Source: Levilactobacillus hammesii DSM 16381 (GTDB lineage Bacteria > Bacillota > Bacilli > Lactobacillales > Lactobacillaceae). From it: a stretch of DNA of 64,000 nt. The stretch is from NCBI RefSeq assembly GCF_001434395.1, contig NZ_AZFS01000016.1, positions 1-64,000 on the forward strand. The letters run 5' to 3'. The notes under the pieces were generated by a model. The model saw nothing but the letters and a program-made list of their open reading frames with translations, ran no database searches and was not told the origin of the DNA. The translations under genes and the position numbers were made by a program. Positions within the stretch are counted from its first letter, which is position 1. The number at the start of each line of letters is the position of its first letter. Below, piece by piece: positions 8,779 to 17,493 of the stretch.

Positions 8779-9501
8779 ATCTAATCTTCCCTTTTCTTTG
8801 CCCCAAGCCGTTGTCACGCATGGAGATGTTCTCCGATTAATAAATTTCCTTATATTTCAAGCGTAGCACGAATAATGTGAATTACCAGATACCGCTAGAT
8901 AGCAATGGGACAAACGATTCACTCTATATTAATGTGTTCTGATTACCCTATGTCTAGAACTCGCGTCAAAATCGCGGTATTTGGGAACAATACGCAACGA
9001 TTATCAAAATTCATCACAAATTTTCTTATCTGTGATGAATAATATTTTTCTTGGCGCTGGCTATCTTTAATCGTCTAATGCAGGTTCTATCATTAACCTC
9101 GTCTCTTTTGATCACAATCTCACTACACAAAGAGTGCCAAACACCACCCGTGATTGTTAGAAACCGGACATTATCAGACCAATAATTCGATATCTCATCC
9201 AGCTTATCCTTTAACAATGTCAGCCATACCGACAATGAGTTTCATTTATGCCTAGTCTTTCATCCCAGAACAACGATCTTCCGGGAAAGCATTTGATTGC
9301 CGCTCATGTGATTACCCTTGCATCAATTGCACAGCTAACTGTCTATTTTTAAAAGATGGGGGGAACGCCCTGATCTTTTTTAAGACATTATCAAATTATC
9401 CACCTCTCAGCCCCCTTTACTACCGCTATGTCAAAGACTTTTGGCAGACAAAACACCAGATAAATGGGACAATAGATTTATCTCAGGGAGGAGCTTTTTC
9501 C
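8779..9501. other. Gene-poor region upstream of the LRR gene
   Basis: 723 bases without a convincing gene. It holds a 10-base inverted repeat ATTCATCACA / TGTGATGAAT (9010-9041) with T-rich flanks, a 69-codon minus-strand frame (9026-9235, TTG start, no ribosome site) that I do not trust, and a decayed copy of the marR start region (about 9260-9350). The LRR gene's promoter should lie around 8800-8900 but no clear -35/-10 pair stands out. Confidence 0.6.
9260..9350 (-). pseudogene. Decayed copy of the marR start and operator region
   Basis: About three quarters of the bases match 5467-5560. The copied start reads MSGNQMLSRKIVVLG and then a stop (9260-9262), against MNGDQMLSRKLVILG in the intact gene. 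The upstream palindrome is also recognisable but broken (TTGCACAGCTAACTGT). The remnant has the same orientation as marR, and the LRR gene lies between the two copies. Confidence 0.8.
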
Positions 9502-10083
9502 ATGGTACCCTTAAATTTGCAGCACACACTTGTCGTTTATCGTCAGCAGCAACATTTAACTCAAGCTGACTTGGCTGAAGAACTTTACACATCCCGACAA
9601 ACCATTTCCAATTGGGAGACGGGCAAAACCTACCCAGACATTCAAAGCTTGATCCGCTTGGCTAACCTGTATCACGTGACCGTCAATGACCTCGTCCAAA
9701 CCGATCTGTCTGCCATACAAAATCAGACCGCCAAATATCATCTCAAGCCGTTCAGTCTAGCCGCCATTACCTGCCTGGTTGCCGTTTACGGACTATTCGT
9801 AAGTCTGCGCTGGCTGCCCATGATTCCGACCGTGATGGCGATTGCCGCGGTAACCACTATTGGTTTGGCCTTGACAGGCTATCTGATTTACCTCAGCCAA
9901 CGCCTTCAGCTGAAAACTTTTCGGCAAATCAAAGCCTACCTACGCCACCAACCCGTGCCTCCGATCACGCGGTCTCACACGCGTCAAACCGTAACGCTCG
10001 TGCTGAGTGGCCTCGTCGGGTTGCTCATTGGCGGTGGCCTGACCTGGTGGATTGCCACAGCTGTTCTGCAGTGGCCCTTGTAA
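9502..10083 (+). CDS. XRE-family HTH protein with C-terminal membrane segments
   Basis: 193 residues. An XRE/Cro helix-turn-helix covers about residues 8-62 (with the typical LTQADLAEELYTSRQTISNW pattern). Three hydrophobic segments follow (about 77-97, 104-126 and 160-186), so the DNA-binding domain is probably tethered to the membrane. Such proteins in lactobacilli often regulate nearby genes or sense envelope state; no target is visible here. AGGGAGGAG precedes the ATG. It is one of few plus-strand genes in this part and converges on an aldo/keto reductase gene. Confidence 0.85.
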   Translation: MVPLNLQHTLVVYRQQQHLTQADLAEELYTSRQTISNWETGKTYPDIQSLIRLANLYHVTVNDLVQTDLSAIQNQTAKYHLKPFSLAAITCLVAVYGLFVSLRWLPMIPTVMAIAAVTTIGLALTGYLIYLSQRLQLKTFRQIKAYLRHQPVPPITRSHTRQTVTLVLSGLVGLLIGGGLTWWIATAVLQWPL

Positions 10084-10089
10084 CTGCTT

Positions 10090-10143
10090 AAAAGCGCATT
10101 CGAACTCGTTTGATTACCAAACAAGTTTGAATGCGCTCTTTTG
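10090..10143. terminator. Shared bidirectional terminator
   Basis: A long imperfect inverted repeat (arms about 20 bases, AGCGCATTCGAACT / AGTTTGAATGCGCT class) lies between the convergent XRE and aldo/keto reductase genes, with A-rich and T-rich ends so it can act on both strands. Confidence 0.8.
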
Positions 10144-10148
10144 ATCAC

Positions 10149-11114
10149 TTAAATTTCGCGGGAAAACTTCTTAAACCCAAACAACTGATCAATCCGGGTT
10201 TCATATGCTGCTGGAATCTCTAAGTCGACGGCTTTCAAATTATTCTGTAACTGTTCCGGCTTGCTTGCGCCGGTTATCAGGCTGGAGATACGGGCATCCC
10301 GCTTGTCCCACGCCAACGCAAAGGTTGCCAAGTCCGTATCTAACTCCGCTGCCATCTGGGACAACGCTTCAACTTTGGCCAGGTTCTCAGGGATTAGTTG
10401 TGCCTGCAGATCTGGTTGGAACGTTCCCCGGGAACCGGCTGGTGCGGATTGCCCCTGCCGATACTTACCGGTCAATAGTCCCTGAGCCAACGGGGAAAAC
10501 GGAACGATACCTAACCCGAGTTCGCCACATAAGTCCAAGAGTTCGTGCTCAATGTAACGATCAAACAGATTGTATTCTGGCTGAACGACCGTGATGGGAT
10601 GCAAGCCCCGTTTCTGAATAATCAGCTCCGCCTTTAAAATCTGAACCGGCGTCCATTCGCTGACCCCGTAATACAAAATTTTTCCTTGGTCAACTAACCC
10701 ACTCAACGTCGTCAACGTTTCTGCTAGTGGCGTTTGCGGATCGAACCGGTGACAGAAGTACAGGTCTAAATAATCTGTTTGAAGATTGGTCAATGACTGG
10801 TCGATAGCTTCCGTGATGTGTTTCCGTGAAAGCCCCCGGTCATTAATACCACGATCGGATGGAAAAAAGACTTTACTTGAGACAACCAATTCTTTACGGG
10901 GAAACTGCTGCAAAACCTTACCTAAGAAACGTTCAGCGGCACCGCGACTGTAAACATCCGCACAATCAAAATAATTGATACCCTTGTCATACGCCAATTT
11001 GATACTCTGGGCGGCCAAGTCCTGTTTTGCGGCATCACTGACATCTGTTAACCAACTCCCCAGTGCGAGCTCACTTACCCGTAAGCCGGACTGACCTAAT
11101 TGTCGATACTTCAT
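10149..11114 (-). CDS. Aldo/keto reductase, Kv-beta/YrpG-like group
   Basis: A 321-residue NADPH-dependent oxidoreductase with a TIM-barrel fold. The catalytic tetrad is readable as Asp50, Tyr55, Lys81 and His122. The overall length and sequence FSPLAQGLLTGKY near residue 207 fit the group of potassium-channel beta-subunit-like aldo/keto reductases. The real carbonyl substrate is unknown. The ATG is preceded by AAAGGAG. It is a single-gene unit ending at the shared terminator with the XRE gene. Confidence 0.9.
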   Translation of the reverse strand: MKYRQLGQSGLRVSELALGSWLTDVSDAAKQDLAAQSIKLAYDKGINYFDCADVYSRGAAERFLGKVLQQFPRKELVVSSKVFFPSDRGINDRGLSRKHITEAIDQSLTNLQTDYLDLYFCHRFDPQTPLAETLTTLSGLVDQGKILYYGVSEWTPVQILKAELIIQKRGLHPITVVQPEYNLFDRYIEHELLDLCGELGLGIVPFSPLAQGLLTGKYRQGQSAPAGSRGTFQPDLQAQLIPENLAKVEALSQMAAELDTDLATFALAWDKRDARISSLITGASKPEQLQNNLKAVDLEIPAAYETRIDQLFGFKKFSREI

Positions 11115-11757
11115 ATGTAGGCACTCCTTTTATGTCAAAATAATGATAGTTTGATTAAAAAATGATATGAATCTAGATTACCACGACTACCTGGATTCGC
11201 CTACTGGTTTTATACTGTGACCCACCCGTGCTCATCTGAATTGGGCTATCCAGCCACATAGTTGATAGCCACTGCGCTTTACCAAAACCGATCCCTGACG
11301 TCCTAAATCTAGCAGGACGGCGTATGTCACAGACTGATTCGGTCTTTCGGGCACTAAAAAACTAAACCGCGCCGGTTGTAGTCGCTGCCGATAACTATCG
11401 GAAATGACCGAAAAATACAAGGTTACATCCACGGTTAATTGCCTTTCGTTAGGCACCGCCCACCGGAATCAGCGGAATGCCCTGCGGTGTTTGTCGGGAA
11501 ACGTTGCTACAATTCTCGCCCAACAACCGCCACACCCAGATCATGGCCGATTATACGACTAGACGGGCTGTCACTCTCGATGACCTTCTTTCTGACTGGT
11601 GGGGCGACATCAAAACCATTTAACATCCCCCCAAATGCGTGTCTTTTCGCGAGAGATCAGGCCCCGTCAACTTCACTGCAAACTAAAACGCGAACCCACC
11701 CCAAAGGCAAGTTCGCGTTCGCTCTTGATAGTGTCTTTAGTTTCGAACACTGGCATC
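11115..11757. other. Region with a possible decayed minus-strand gene
   Basis: 643 bases. On the minus strand a 74-codon frame (11232-11456, GTG start) overlaps the end of a second open stretch in another frame (about 11450-11545), as would be left by a gene broken by a frameshift. I recognise no family and give this little weight. The right part holds a hairpin (11685-11719) nearly identical to the recO terminator, and one arm (11742-11757) of a short inverted repeat. Confidence 0.4.
11685..11719 (-). terminator. Terminator-like hairpin after the NAD(P)-binding protein gene
   Basis: AAAACGCGAAC / GTTCGCGTT stem with a 14-base loop. On the minus strand it follows the gene ending at 11758. 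It differs from the recO terminator (14841-14880) at only a few positions, but its T run is shorter. Confidence 0.6.
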
Positions 11758-12411
11758 TTATAATACTGGTCGTCTCAACCCTTGCGTATCAGGGTCACCG
11801 ATTCCAATACTATCGTTGGCGGCAAAGTCCGGATCAGCAATAATCTTTAAGACGACATCTGAAATACTTCGCCGTGAAACTGAAGTTCCAATATAAGGTT
11901 CACCTTTGGTCGTAATCTGGTAGTTAATCTCATTGTGATCATTTAACCAAGGCAATCGTAGTGTCGTGTATACCAAGCCTGAGTCTCGTAGCAAGCGGTC
12001 CGAATTTCTTCCGGAAGCGAGATACGGCTGAACTAATGCTTGTTCGTGATTCCATTTACCAAAGGCCCCTGGTACCTCGTCGTAGATTCCTAGAATATTA
12101 CTAAAAATCACCCGTGACACCTGATTTGCTTGCATTGCCGCGATTACGTTCTGGGTTACTTGGGAATTGCGACTATAATCAACCGTCGCCACAAATACCA
12201 GATTCTGACCAACAAGTACTTTATTCAAAGATGTCAGGTCCCGCAGATCAGCTTCAACTACGTGGACGCGTTTAGAATCAAGTTTTGCCAAACGGTCGTG
12301 ATGTCTCACTCCAAGTGTGAGAATCACATTATCAAAGCGTCCTTCAGACAATAGGCGAGTCGTCACGATTTGGGCAATGCGGCTATTTGCTGCTAAAATT
12401 AGAACTTTCAT
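11758..12411 (-). CDS. NmrA/SDR-like NAD(P)-binding protein
   Basis: 217 residues. The N-terminus (MKVLILAANSRIAQ) has the beta-alpha-beta start of atypical short-chain dehydrogenases, but the usual GxxGxxG glycines are largely replaced, so cofactor binding may be altered. The rest (VEADLRDLTSLNKVL, ISDVVLKII) matches the NmrA-like/NAD(P)H-binding group, which includes quinone-linked reductases and redox sensors. It starts 12 bases after the stop of the second aldo/keto reductase gene and has AGAGG upstream, so the two form an operon. Exact function unknown. Confidence 0.8.
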   Translation of the reverse strand: MKVLILAANSRIAQIVTTRLLSEGRFDNVILTLGVRHHDRLAKLDSKRVHVVEADLRDLTSLNKVLVGQNLVFVATVDYSRNSQVTQNVIAAMQANQVSRVIFSNILGIYDEVPGAFGKWNHEQALVQPYLASGRNSDRLLRDSGLVYTTLRLPWLNDHNEINYQITTKGEPYIGTSVSRRSISDVVLKIIADPDFAANDSIGIGDPDTQGLRRPVL

Positions 12412-12423
12412 AATAACCTCTGA

Positions 12424-13245
12424 TTAATACGCACTTTCACGCATGGTTTGCGGCCAATCTTTGATCGACTGATGCCGATCCAGCCGCTTCAAATTAGCTA
12501 CTTCACTAGTAGTTAGCTTAAAACTTAAACTGTCAAAATTTGAAGCCACATGGACTGGATTCAATGATTTGGGAATAGTGACTATGTCTTGTTGGGTCAG
12601 AAACCGCAACAAAATCTGAGCGGCAGAGACCTGGTACTTCTCGGATAAGATTTGGACTTCCGGCTCTGCCATCATTTCACGCCCAAAGTTCTCACCCAGT
12701 GGCGCCCATGATTCATGAACAATATTGTAGTCCTGCAAGTACGGGCGCATCTTTGCCTGTTGCCAATATAAATGGGTTTCAATTTGATCAAGTGCAGGGA
12801 CGATATTAACATTTTCAATCAATTTGTCGAGCTGCTTTGAATTGAAATTGCTAACGCCGATTGCCCGAGTCTTACCTGCTTTTAAGGCATCGATTAAAGC
12901 ACGATAAGTTTCCAAACTATTAGCGGTCGGCCAGTGAATAATCATAAGATCAAAATAATCACTGTCTAAGCGTTTCAGGGAAGCGTCGATGCCTTGAATC
13001 GTTTCCGAATACCCATCGGTTTGCGTTTTTGACGTAATGAACACTTCATCTCGATTAAGACCGCTGCGTTTGATGGCTTCACCGACACCTTGTTCAGTCC
13101 CATAAACTTGGGCAGTATCAATGCTACGATAGCCTACTTTCAAGGCTTCCGTGACATTTGCAGTCGTTTGCTCTGGTGGGGTTTGAAAAGTCCCATATCC
13201 AAGGACAGGCATTTTGACGCCATTGTTTAACGTGACAAATTCCAT
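12424..13245 (-). CDS. Aldo/keto reductase, AKR5/2,5-diketo-gluconate reductase-like
   Basis: 273 residues. The catalytic tetrad reads Asp43, Tyr48, Lys73 and His104, in the contexts SIDTAQVYG, FITSKT and IIHWP. The short length and these contexts place it in the 2,5-diketo-D-gluconate reductase/glyoxal reductase group, which reduces aldehydes and ketones with NADPH. AGGAGGAATTTAGA precedes the ATG. It is followed closely by the NAD(P)-binding protein gene; a LysR regulator on the same strand lies upstream and may control both. Confidence 0.9.
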   Translation of the reverse strand: MEFVTLNNGVKMPVLGYGTFQTPPEQTTANVTEALKVGYRSIDTAQVYGTEQGVGEAIKRSGLNRDEVFITSKTQTDGYSETIQGIDASLKRLDSDYFDLMIIHWPTANSLETYRALIDALKAGKTRAIGVSNFNSKQLDKLIENVNIVPALDQIETHLYWQQAKMRPYLQDYNIVHESWAPLGENFGREMMAEPEVQILSEKYQVSAAQILLRFLTQQDIVTIPKSLNPVHVASNFDSLSFKLTTSEVANLKRLDRHQSIKDWPQTMRESAY

Positions 13246-13604
13246 TCTAAATTCCTCCTGTTTTCGTTTCCTTGAATCAAATTAATGCTCAGTTGATATA
13301 ACCATCACTGACCACATCGTATCATTCCGAAAATTGGCTCACTTATGTCCAGTATTCCTTTCAGTCATCACTTCTACGACGTGTAGTATTATCATAAATC
13401 GTTATGACGAAATAAACGAATACTTCTTAGGCCAAGAAGTTATGCCCTAAAGGCATGGATAGCAAACGAGAGTGCGCTATAATACGAGGCGGTTAGTTTG
13501 CGAGCGTTAACGCGAAAAACTGCCTTAGGTGCCACGTTTCAACACCATAATGGCCAAAATAAAAACAGCTTTTTCAAAAAACTACTGAAAAAACTGTTTT
13601 TGAG
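13246..13604. other. Intergenic region upstream of the AKR-NAD(P)-binding operon
   Basis: 359 bases. The right end holds the LysR terminator (13561-13601). The rest should contain the promoter and any LysR binding site for the operon at 13245; no clear T-N11-A palindrome or -35/-10 pair could be picked out with confidence. Confidence 0.5.
13561..13601 (-). terminator. Terminator after the LysR gene
   Basis: AAAAACAGCTTTTTCAA / TGAAAAAACTGTTTTT hairpin starting 3 bases past the LysR stop codon and ending in T residues on the minus strand. Confidence 0.75.
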
Positions 13605-14498
13605 TTATGCCTCAGATTCTTCGTTGAACTTTTTGAATCGTTTAATCAACTCTGATGCGATTGGTGTTAAGACCTTATTTTTGCGCCACGCTAGTACACA
13701 ATTTGTCTCCAACATTGGTGCTAGCGGCACAAAGGTCAATCGACTTTGGTCCAATGTCCGTGTCACTCCTACCACAGTTAAAGTAACCCCCACATGATGC
13801 AAGACAAATGGCAATGTATTAAAAATTAAGTTATATTCACCAACAATACTCAATTCCAAATTTGGATGATCGAACCAATCATTTAACATGCTATGCACAT
13901 CTTGGCGTTGGGAAATGATTAAAGGCAAATCAATCAAGTCATCTGGTGTAATCGTCGCATGTTCAGATAAAGGCGAGTCTTTGGCCACCAACAATCCCCA
14001 TTGTTCTTGCCGCGGCAAGCGCAAGGAAAAATAGCGTTTCGTATCAATTGGCTCCAGCATCAAAGCAAGATCTATCAATCCCTTTTCAAGTTGTTCTTTT
14101 ATCAAGTCGCCCGCACCAGTAGTGATTGAAAAGTGGACTTGTGGATAGTCTTGAATCAGTGATTCGATTGCCTGTGCCATGGTGTCAGTATTATCCGCCT
14201 CAACACAGCCAATCGTCACTTTACCGCTGTATAGTTGATTACGTTGATCGATGAAGGTCTGCTCAGTTTGACGCGTTAAGGTCAAAATTTCCTCCGCACG
14301 ACTGCGTAGATAAATGCCAGCACTAGTCAATTCTAAACGATTATGATGACGTGTAAATAGTGGTGTTTGTAATTCGGTTTCAAGATCTTTGATCTGTCGA
14401 CTTAAAGTTGGCTGGGTAATATGTAAAATCTCCGCTGCTCCTGAAATCGTACCAACATTGGCAATCGTCCAAAAGTATTGTAACACACGAATTTCCAT
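13605..14498 (-). CDS. LysR-family transcriptional regulator
   Basis: 297 residues. The N-terminal helix-turn-helix (about residues 14-60, with GTISGAAEILHITQPTLSRQ) is followed by a linker helix and a periplasmic-binding-protein-like effector domain. Length is normal for the family. The start is the ATG at 14496-14498, five bases after AAAGGAG; the longest frame begins 5 codons earlier. Its likely target is the aldo/keto reductase operon downstream, but it is not divergent from it as LysR genes usually are. Confidence 0.92.
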   Translation of the reverse strand: MEIRVLQYFWTIANVGTISGAAEILHITQPTLSRQIKDLETELQTPLFTRHHNRLELTSAGIYLRSRAEEILTLTRQTEQTFIDQRNQLYSGKVTIGCVEADNTDTMAQAIESLIQDYPQVHFSITTGAGDLIKEQLEKGLIDLALMLEPIDTKRYFSLRLPRQEQWGLLVAKDSPLSEHATITPDDLIDLPLIISQRQDVHSMLNDWFDHPNLELSIVGEYNLIFNTLPFVLHHVGVTLTVVGVTRTLDQSRLTFVPLAPMLETNCVLAWRKNKVLTPIASELIKRFKKFNEESEA

Positions 14499-14653
14499 AA
14501 CTACTCCTTTCATCTGCTAACCAAAACATGACTGCTCAAATTATAGTAGTATTTGAAGGCTATTAGTTTGTGATTCGATTTTTGTGTATCAGATTGAAGT
14601 ATCAATCGGCGTATTGGTCCATTACAAGCGTATGCAATTGACCCGTTCGTCGT

Positions 14654-14699
14654 GCCGAAATGTTCACGTGAATTTAAGTATCAACGTGAACATTTCGGC
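14654..14699. repeat. Perfect 16-bp inverted repeat with 14-base loop
   Basis: GCCGAAATGTTCACGT (14654-14669) and its exact complement (14684-14699). Neither side is followed by a T run, so it is not a simple terminator. It may be an operator, a recombination site or a structured RNA. Confidence 0.85.
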
Positions 14700-14840
14700 G
14701 CAAAGTGGGCAATCTTCATTGGCTTCAAATCGAGCCGGAGGTGCTGGGTAAGACTAATTTCAACCCCGTAACACCATACTATTCTTGGATTGATGCCAGT
14801 TTTCGAACTTTCAACTTTTACTTAACCAAGAATTCTAGTT

Positions 14841-14880
14841 AAAACGCGAACCCGCCCCAAAAGCAAGTTCGCGTTTTTTA
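14841..14880 (-). terminator. Terminator after recO
   Basis: AAAACGCGAAC / GTTCGCGTTTT hairpin directly past the recO stop, with a T run on the minus strand. It ends the phoH-ybeY-dgkA-era-recO operon. Confidence 0.85.
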
Positions 14881-14882
14881 TT

Positions 14883-15683
14883 TTAAGATTTAGGTGCTGT
14901 CTCATCGTCCGGTGGTGTCATCAATCGGGCCGACCAAGACTGCATCTGGTCCAAGAACCGCTTGCTCTTGGGATGCACCCCAATCTGACTGTCATAGATT
15001 TCATCCATCAATTGCCGCAGGGCATGTTCCGTCTGGGGCTTCACGTTAATCGTGTGGAGCTTGTCCAAGTCGAGCACGGAAAATTGCCGCAAATAGTAGA
15101 TTGTCCGCTGACTCAGGTGCAAGCGCCGCGGATCCATCTGCCAATGCTGCTGGCACAACAGGCCCCCATAACTTTCCGAGTAGTCAAACGGCAGATCGTT
15201 GCGGCCACAAACCGCACAGCCCTGAAGCTGCGGGGCCACCCCGAAGGCCGGCATCAGCTGAATCTCCATGATGTTGGTCACGATACTGGCGTTCACACCA
15301 TCGTCAATCAGGGTTAATGCCCGTTGCACCCGGTGATACCAGTCGGGTAGCGGCTGACTATCGGGAAACGCCGAATCCACCAGGCTCATGATATACGTGG
15401 CGTAGGCATTTTTAAAAATGTCCGCGCTAATATTCTGAAATTGATTGGTCTCACGCGCCGTGCGAATATAGGACAGGCCATCGTCGGCGATATCGCCCAC
15501 ATAACTGCCCACCGTAAACGGTAGAATATCCGCCACCATCTTGAAGCCCTTTTTCTTAGCGCCCCGCACCAGAAACATTTTCTTCCCAAATTCTTGCGTT
15601 AAGAACTTAATCAGGAAGTCACGTTCAGCGTAGTCGCGCCGAAACAGTAGGATGCCGTGAAAATCCGTCACATTACGTGCCAC
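14883..15683 (-). CDS. recO: DNA repair protein RecO
   Basis: About 266 residues. RecO loads RecA onto SSB-coated single-stranded DNA together with RecR/RecF in recombinational repair. The N-terminal OB-fold part (ARNVTDFHGILLFRRDY) and a zinc site, Cys156-x2-Cys159 and Cys177-x2-His180 in this numbering, are visible. I chose the GTG at 15681-15683, which has GGGGA five bases upstream and gives the usual MARxV start; a GTG four codons earlier is possible. It is the last gene of the operon and begins 24 bases after era. Confidence 0.95.
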   Translation of the reverse strand: MARNVTDFHGILLFRRDYAERDFLIKFLTQEFGKKMFLVRGAKKKGFKMVADILPFTVGSYVGDIADDGLSYIRTARETNQFQNISADIFKNAYATYIMSLVDSAFPDSQPLPDWYHRVQRALTLIDDGVNASIVTNIMEIQLMPAFGVAPQLQGCAVCGRNDLPFDYSESYGGLLCQQHWQMDPRRLHLSQRTIYYLRQFSVLDLDKLHTINVKPQTEHALRQLMDEIYDSQIGVHPKSKRFLDQMQSWSARLMTPPDDETAPKS

Positions 15684-15707
15684 AGTCATCCCCACTTTCT
15701 CTTGTGA

Positions 15708-16613
15708 TTAAAGATCATCCTTACGATAGCCGTAGCTCTTCAGCAACGTGGCCTTGTCACGCCAGTTGGGTTGCACCTTAACCCACAATTGCAGGTAAAC
15801 TTTGCTCCCCAACAGGTGTTCAATGTCCCGTCGCGCCATCGTACCAATCTTCTTGAGCATACTACCGCCCTTGCCGATCATGATACCCTTTTGGGTGGGC
15901 CGTTCAACAATAATCGTGGCCTCGATGTGAACGTGATCCTCATCCTTTTGCTTCATACTTTCGATTTCAACCGCCACAGAGTGCGGCACTTCCTCACGCG
16001 TCAACATGAAGATCTTTTCGCGAATCAGTTCACTGACCACGAACCGTTCTGGGTGATCGGTCACCTGATCTTCGGGGTAGTACTGGGGACCGTTGGGCAT
16101 CTCGTCAACCAAGTCACCCAGGAATTCATCCACGTTATTCCCCTCGAGAGCGGAAATGGGGTAAACGGCCTTCCATGGTAGCGCCGTCTTATACTGTTCC
16201 ATAATGGCCAACAGGTCGTCCGGATGGATCTGATCAATCTTGTTAATCAGCAAGTAGACTGGGGCTTTAATCCCCTTCAAGCGGTCGATGATAAAGTTAT
16301 CTCCGGCTCCCCGCTTCTCGGCCGCGTTAATCATGAACAGGACGGCATCGACTTCGTTCAACGCCGACATCGCAGATTGCACCATGTAATCGCCCAACTT
16401 ACTCTTGGGCTTGTGGACCCCCGGTGTATCGATGAAGACGATCTGTGCCTCATCCGTCGTGTAGATCCCTTGAATCTTATTCCGCGTGGTTTGCGCGGTA
16501 TCCGACATGATGGCAATCTTTTGGCCAATCACCCGGTTTAAAAACGTTGATTTCCCCACATTGGGCCGGCCAACGATGGCCACAAAACCTGACTTATAAT
16601 TTGGATTATCCAT
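15708..16613 (-). CDS. era: GTPase Era
   Basis: About 301 residues. Era is a GTPase that binds the 3' end of 16S rRNA and helps 30S subunit maturation. G1 [10 protein letters not shown]3 DTPGVHKP and G4 NKIDQ motifs are present, followed by a C-terminal KH RNA-binding domain (around [16 protein letters not shown]). The ATG at 16611-16613 follows GGAGGAAAAT. The gene begins 12 bases after dgkA in the phoH-recO operon. Confidence 0.97.
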   Translation of the reverse strand: MDNPNYKSGFVAIVGRPNVGKSTFLNRVIGQKIAIMSDTAQTTRNKIQGIYTTDEAQIVFIDTPGVHKPKSKLGDYMVQSAMSALNEVDAVLFMINAAEKRGAGDNFIIDRLKGIKAPVYLLINKIDQIHPDDLLAIMEQYKTALPWKAVYPISALEGNNVDEFLGDLVDEMPNGPQYYPEDQVTDHPERFVVSELIREKIFMLTREEVPHSVAVEIESMKQKDEDHVHIEATIIVERPTQKGIMIGKGGSMLKKIGTMARRDIEHLLGSKVYLQLWVKVQPNWRDKATLLKSYGYRKDDL

Positions 16614-16625
16614 ATTTTCCTCCAC

Positions 16626-17021
16626 TTAGAACCAACGACTCAACGCCGGTAACATCACGAGTGCGCCGACAATCACCGCAAAGATAGCAGCCAGTAAGAC
16701 CCCACCGGCGGCAACATCCTTGGCACGTTTGGCGAGATCATGGTAGGTTGTCCCCACCACCAAATCGACGACTGCTTCCACGATGGTATTGAGCGTTTCT
16801 GCAATCAACACCAAAAAGATGGCGAGAACCAACCATAGCCACTCATTCAATGATAGCCGTAAAATGGCGCCGGCAATCACAGCTAATGAGCCGACCAGCA
16901 GGTGCTTTCTGAAATTTCGCTCATAGTGAAACAGTGCCCGCAGGCCATCCCACGCGTGACCCAACGACTGTACGAAAGCCCGGTTCTTACCGGTCTGCTT
17001 ATTCTTATCGTTTGAGGCCAT
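16626..17021 (-). CDS. dgkA: Diacylglycerol/undecaprenol kinase family protein
   Basis: About 131 residues with three membrane segments and the family signature AETLNTIVEAVVD. Gram-positive members of this family phosphorylate undecaprenol, feeding the lipid carrier of peptidoglycan and teichoic acid synthesis. The start region overlaps the end of ybeY by 17-23 bases; ATG codons at 17019-17021 and 17025-17027 are both possible and no strong ribosome site separates them, so coupling with ybeY is likely. Confidence 0.93.
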   Translation of the reverse strand: MASNDKNKQTGKNRAFVQSLGHAWDGLRALFHYERNFRKHLLVGSLAVIAGAILRLSLNEWLWLVLAIFLVLIAETLNTIVEAVVDLVVGTTYHDLAKRAKDVAAGGVLLAAIFAVIVGALVMLPALSRWF

Positions 17022-17493
17022 AGGCATCTAGAATGTCAGCCTGCAGCTTGAACATGACCTTCTCATCTTCTGGCTTCATGTGATCGTAACCATTCAGATG
17101 TAAGAACCCATGGACCACGAGAAAACCAAGTTCCCGTTCGTAGGAGTGGCCCAGATATTCTGCCTGTTCTTCAACCTTATCCATCGAAACAAAGATGTCC
17201 CCGATATTTTCTGGAATCTCGGCCGCCATTTCTTCATCCATGACCAATGGAAAATCATCGTCGGCCGTTTCGTCATCTTCAATCGCAAAACTGATGACAT
17301 CGGTGGCCCGGTCAACCCCACGGTATTGCTTGTTAATCCGGTGGATGTCTTCATTATTCATCAGGGTCACGGACATTTCCGTATTTTCGGCCAATTCCAA
17401 ATACTTGCCGGCGTATTCTAAAACGTCCTTAATCATGTCTACATGCTTGGCTGGTACGCCATCTTTAGTCTTATCGTAAATCTCTAGATCCAT
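17005..17493 (-). CDS. ybeY: Endoribonuclease YbeY
   Basis: 162 residues. YbeY is a zinc metalloendoribonuclease for 16S rRNA 3' maturation and ribosome quality control. The zinc motif HGFLHLNGYDH is intact (His128, His132, His138). The ATG overlaps the phoH stop by one base (TAATG), and its 3' end overlaps dgkA. Confidence 0.96.
   Translation of the reverse strand: MDLEIYDKTKDGVPAKHVDMIKDVLEYAGKYLELAENTEMSVTLMNNEDIHRINKQYRGVDRATDVISFAIEDDETADDDFPLVMDEEMAAEIPENIGDIFVSMDKVEEQAEYLGHSYERELGFLVVHGFLHLNGYDHMKPEDEKVMFKLQADILDAYGLKR

Larger units (their letters stand above)
14499..14882. other. Region between LysR and recO with a perfect inverted repeat
   Basis: 384 bases without a gene. Contains a perfect 16-bp inverted repeat (14654-14699), an arm of a second inverted repeat (14792-14807) and the recO terminator (14841-14880). 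The LysR promoter must lie in the left part. Confidence 0.6.

Noticed and set aside
9026-9235. 69-codon minus-strand frame
   Set aside because: TTG start, no ribosome site and no recognisable family; its stop lies in a hairpin.
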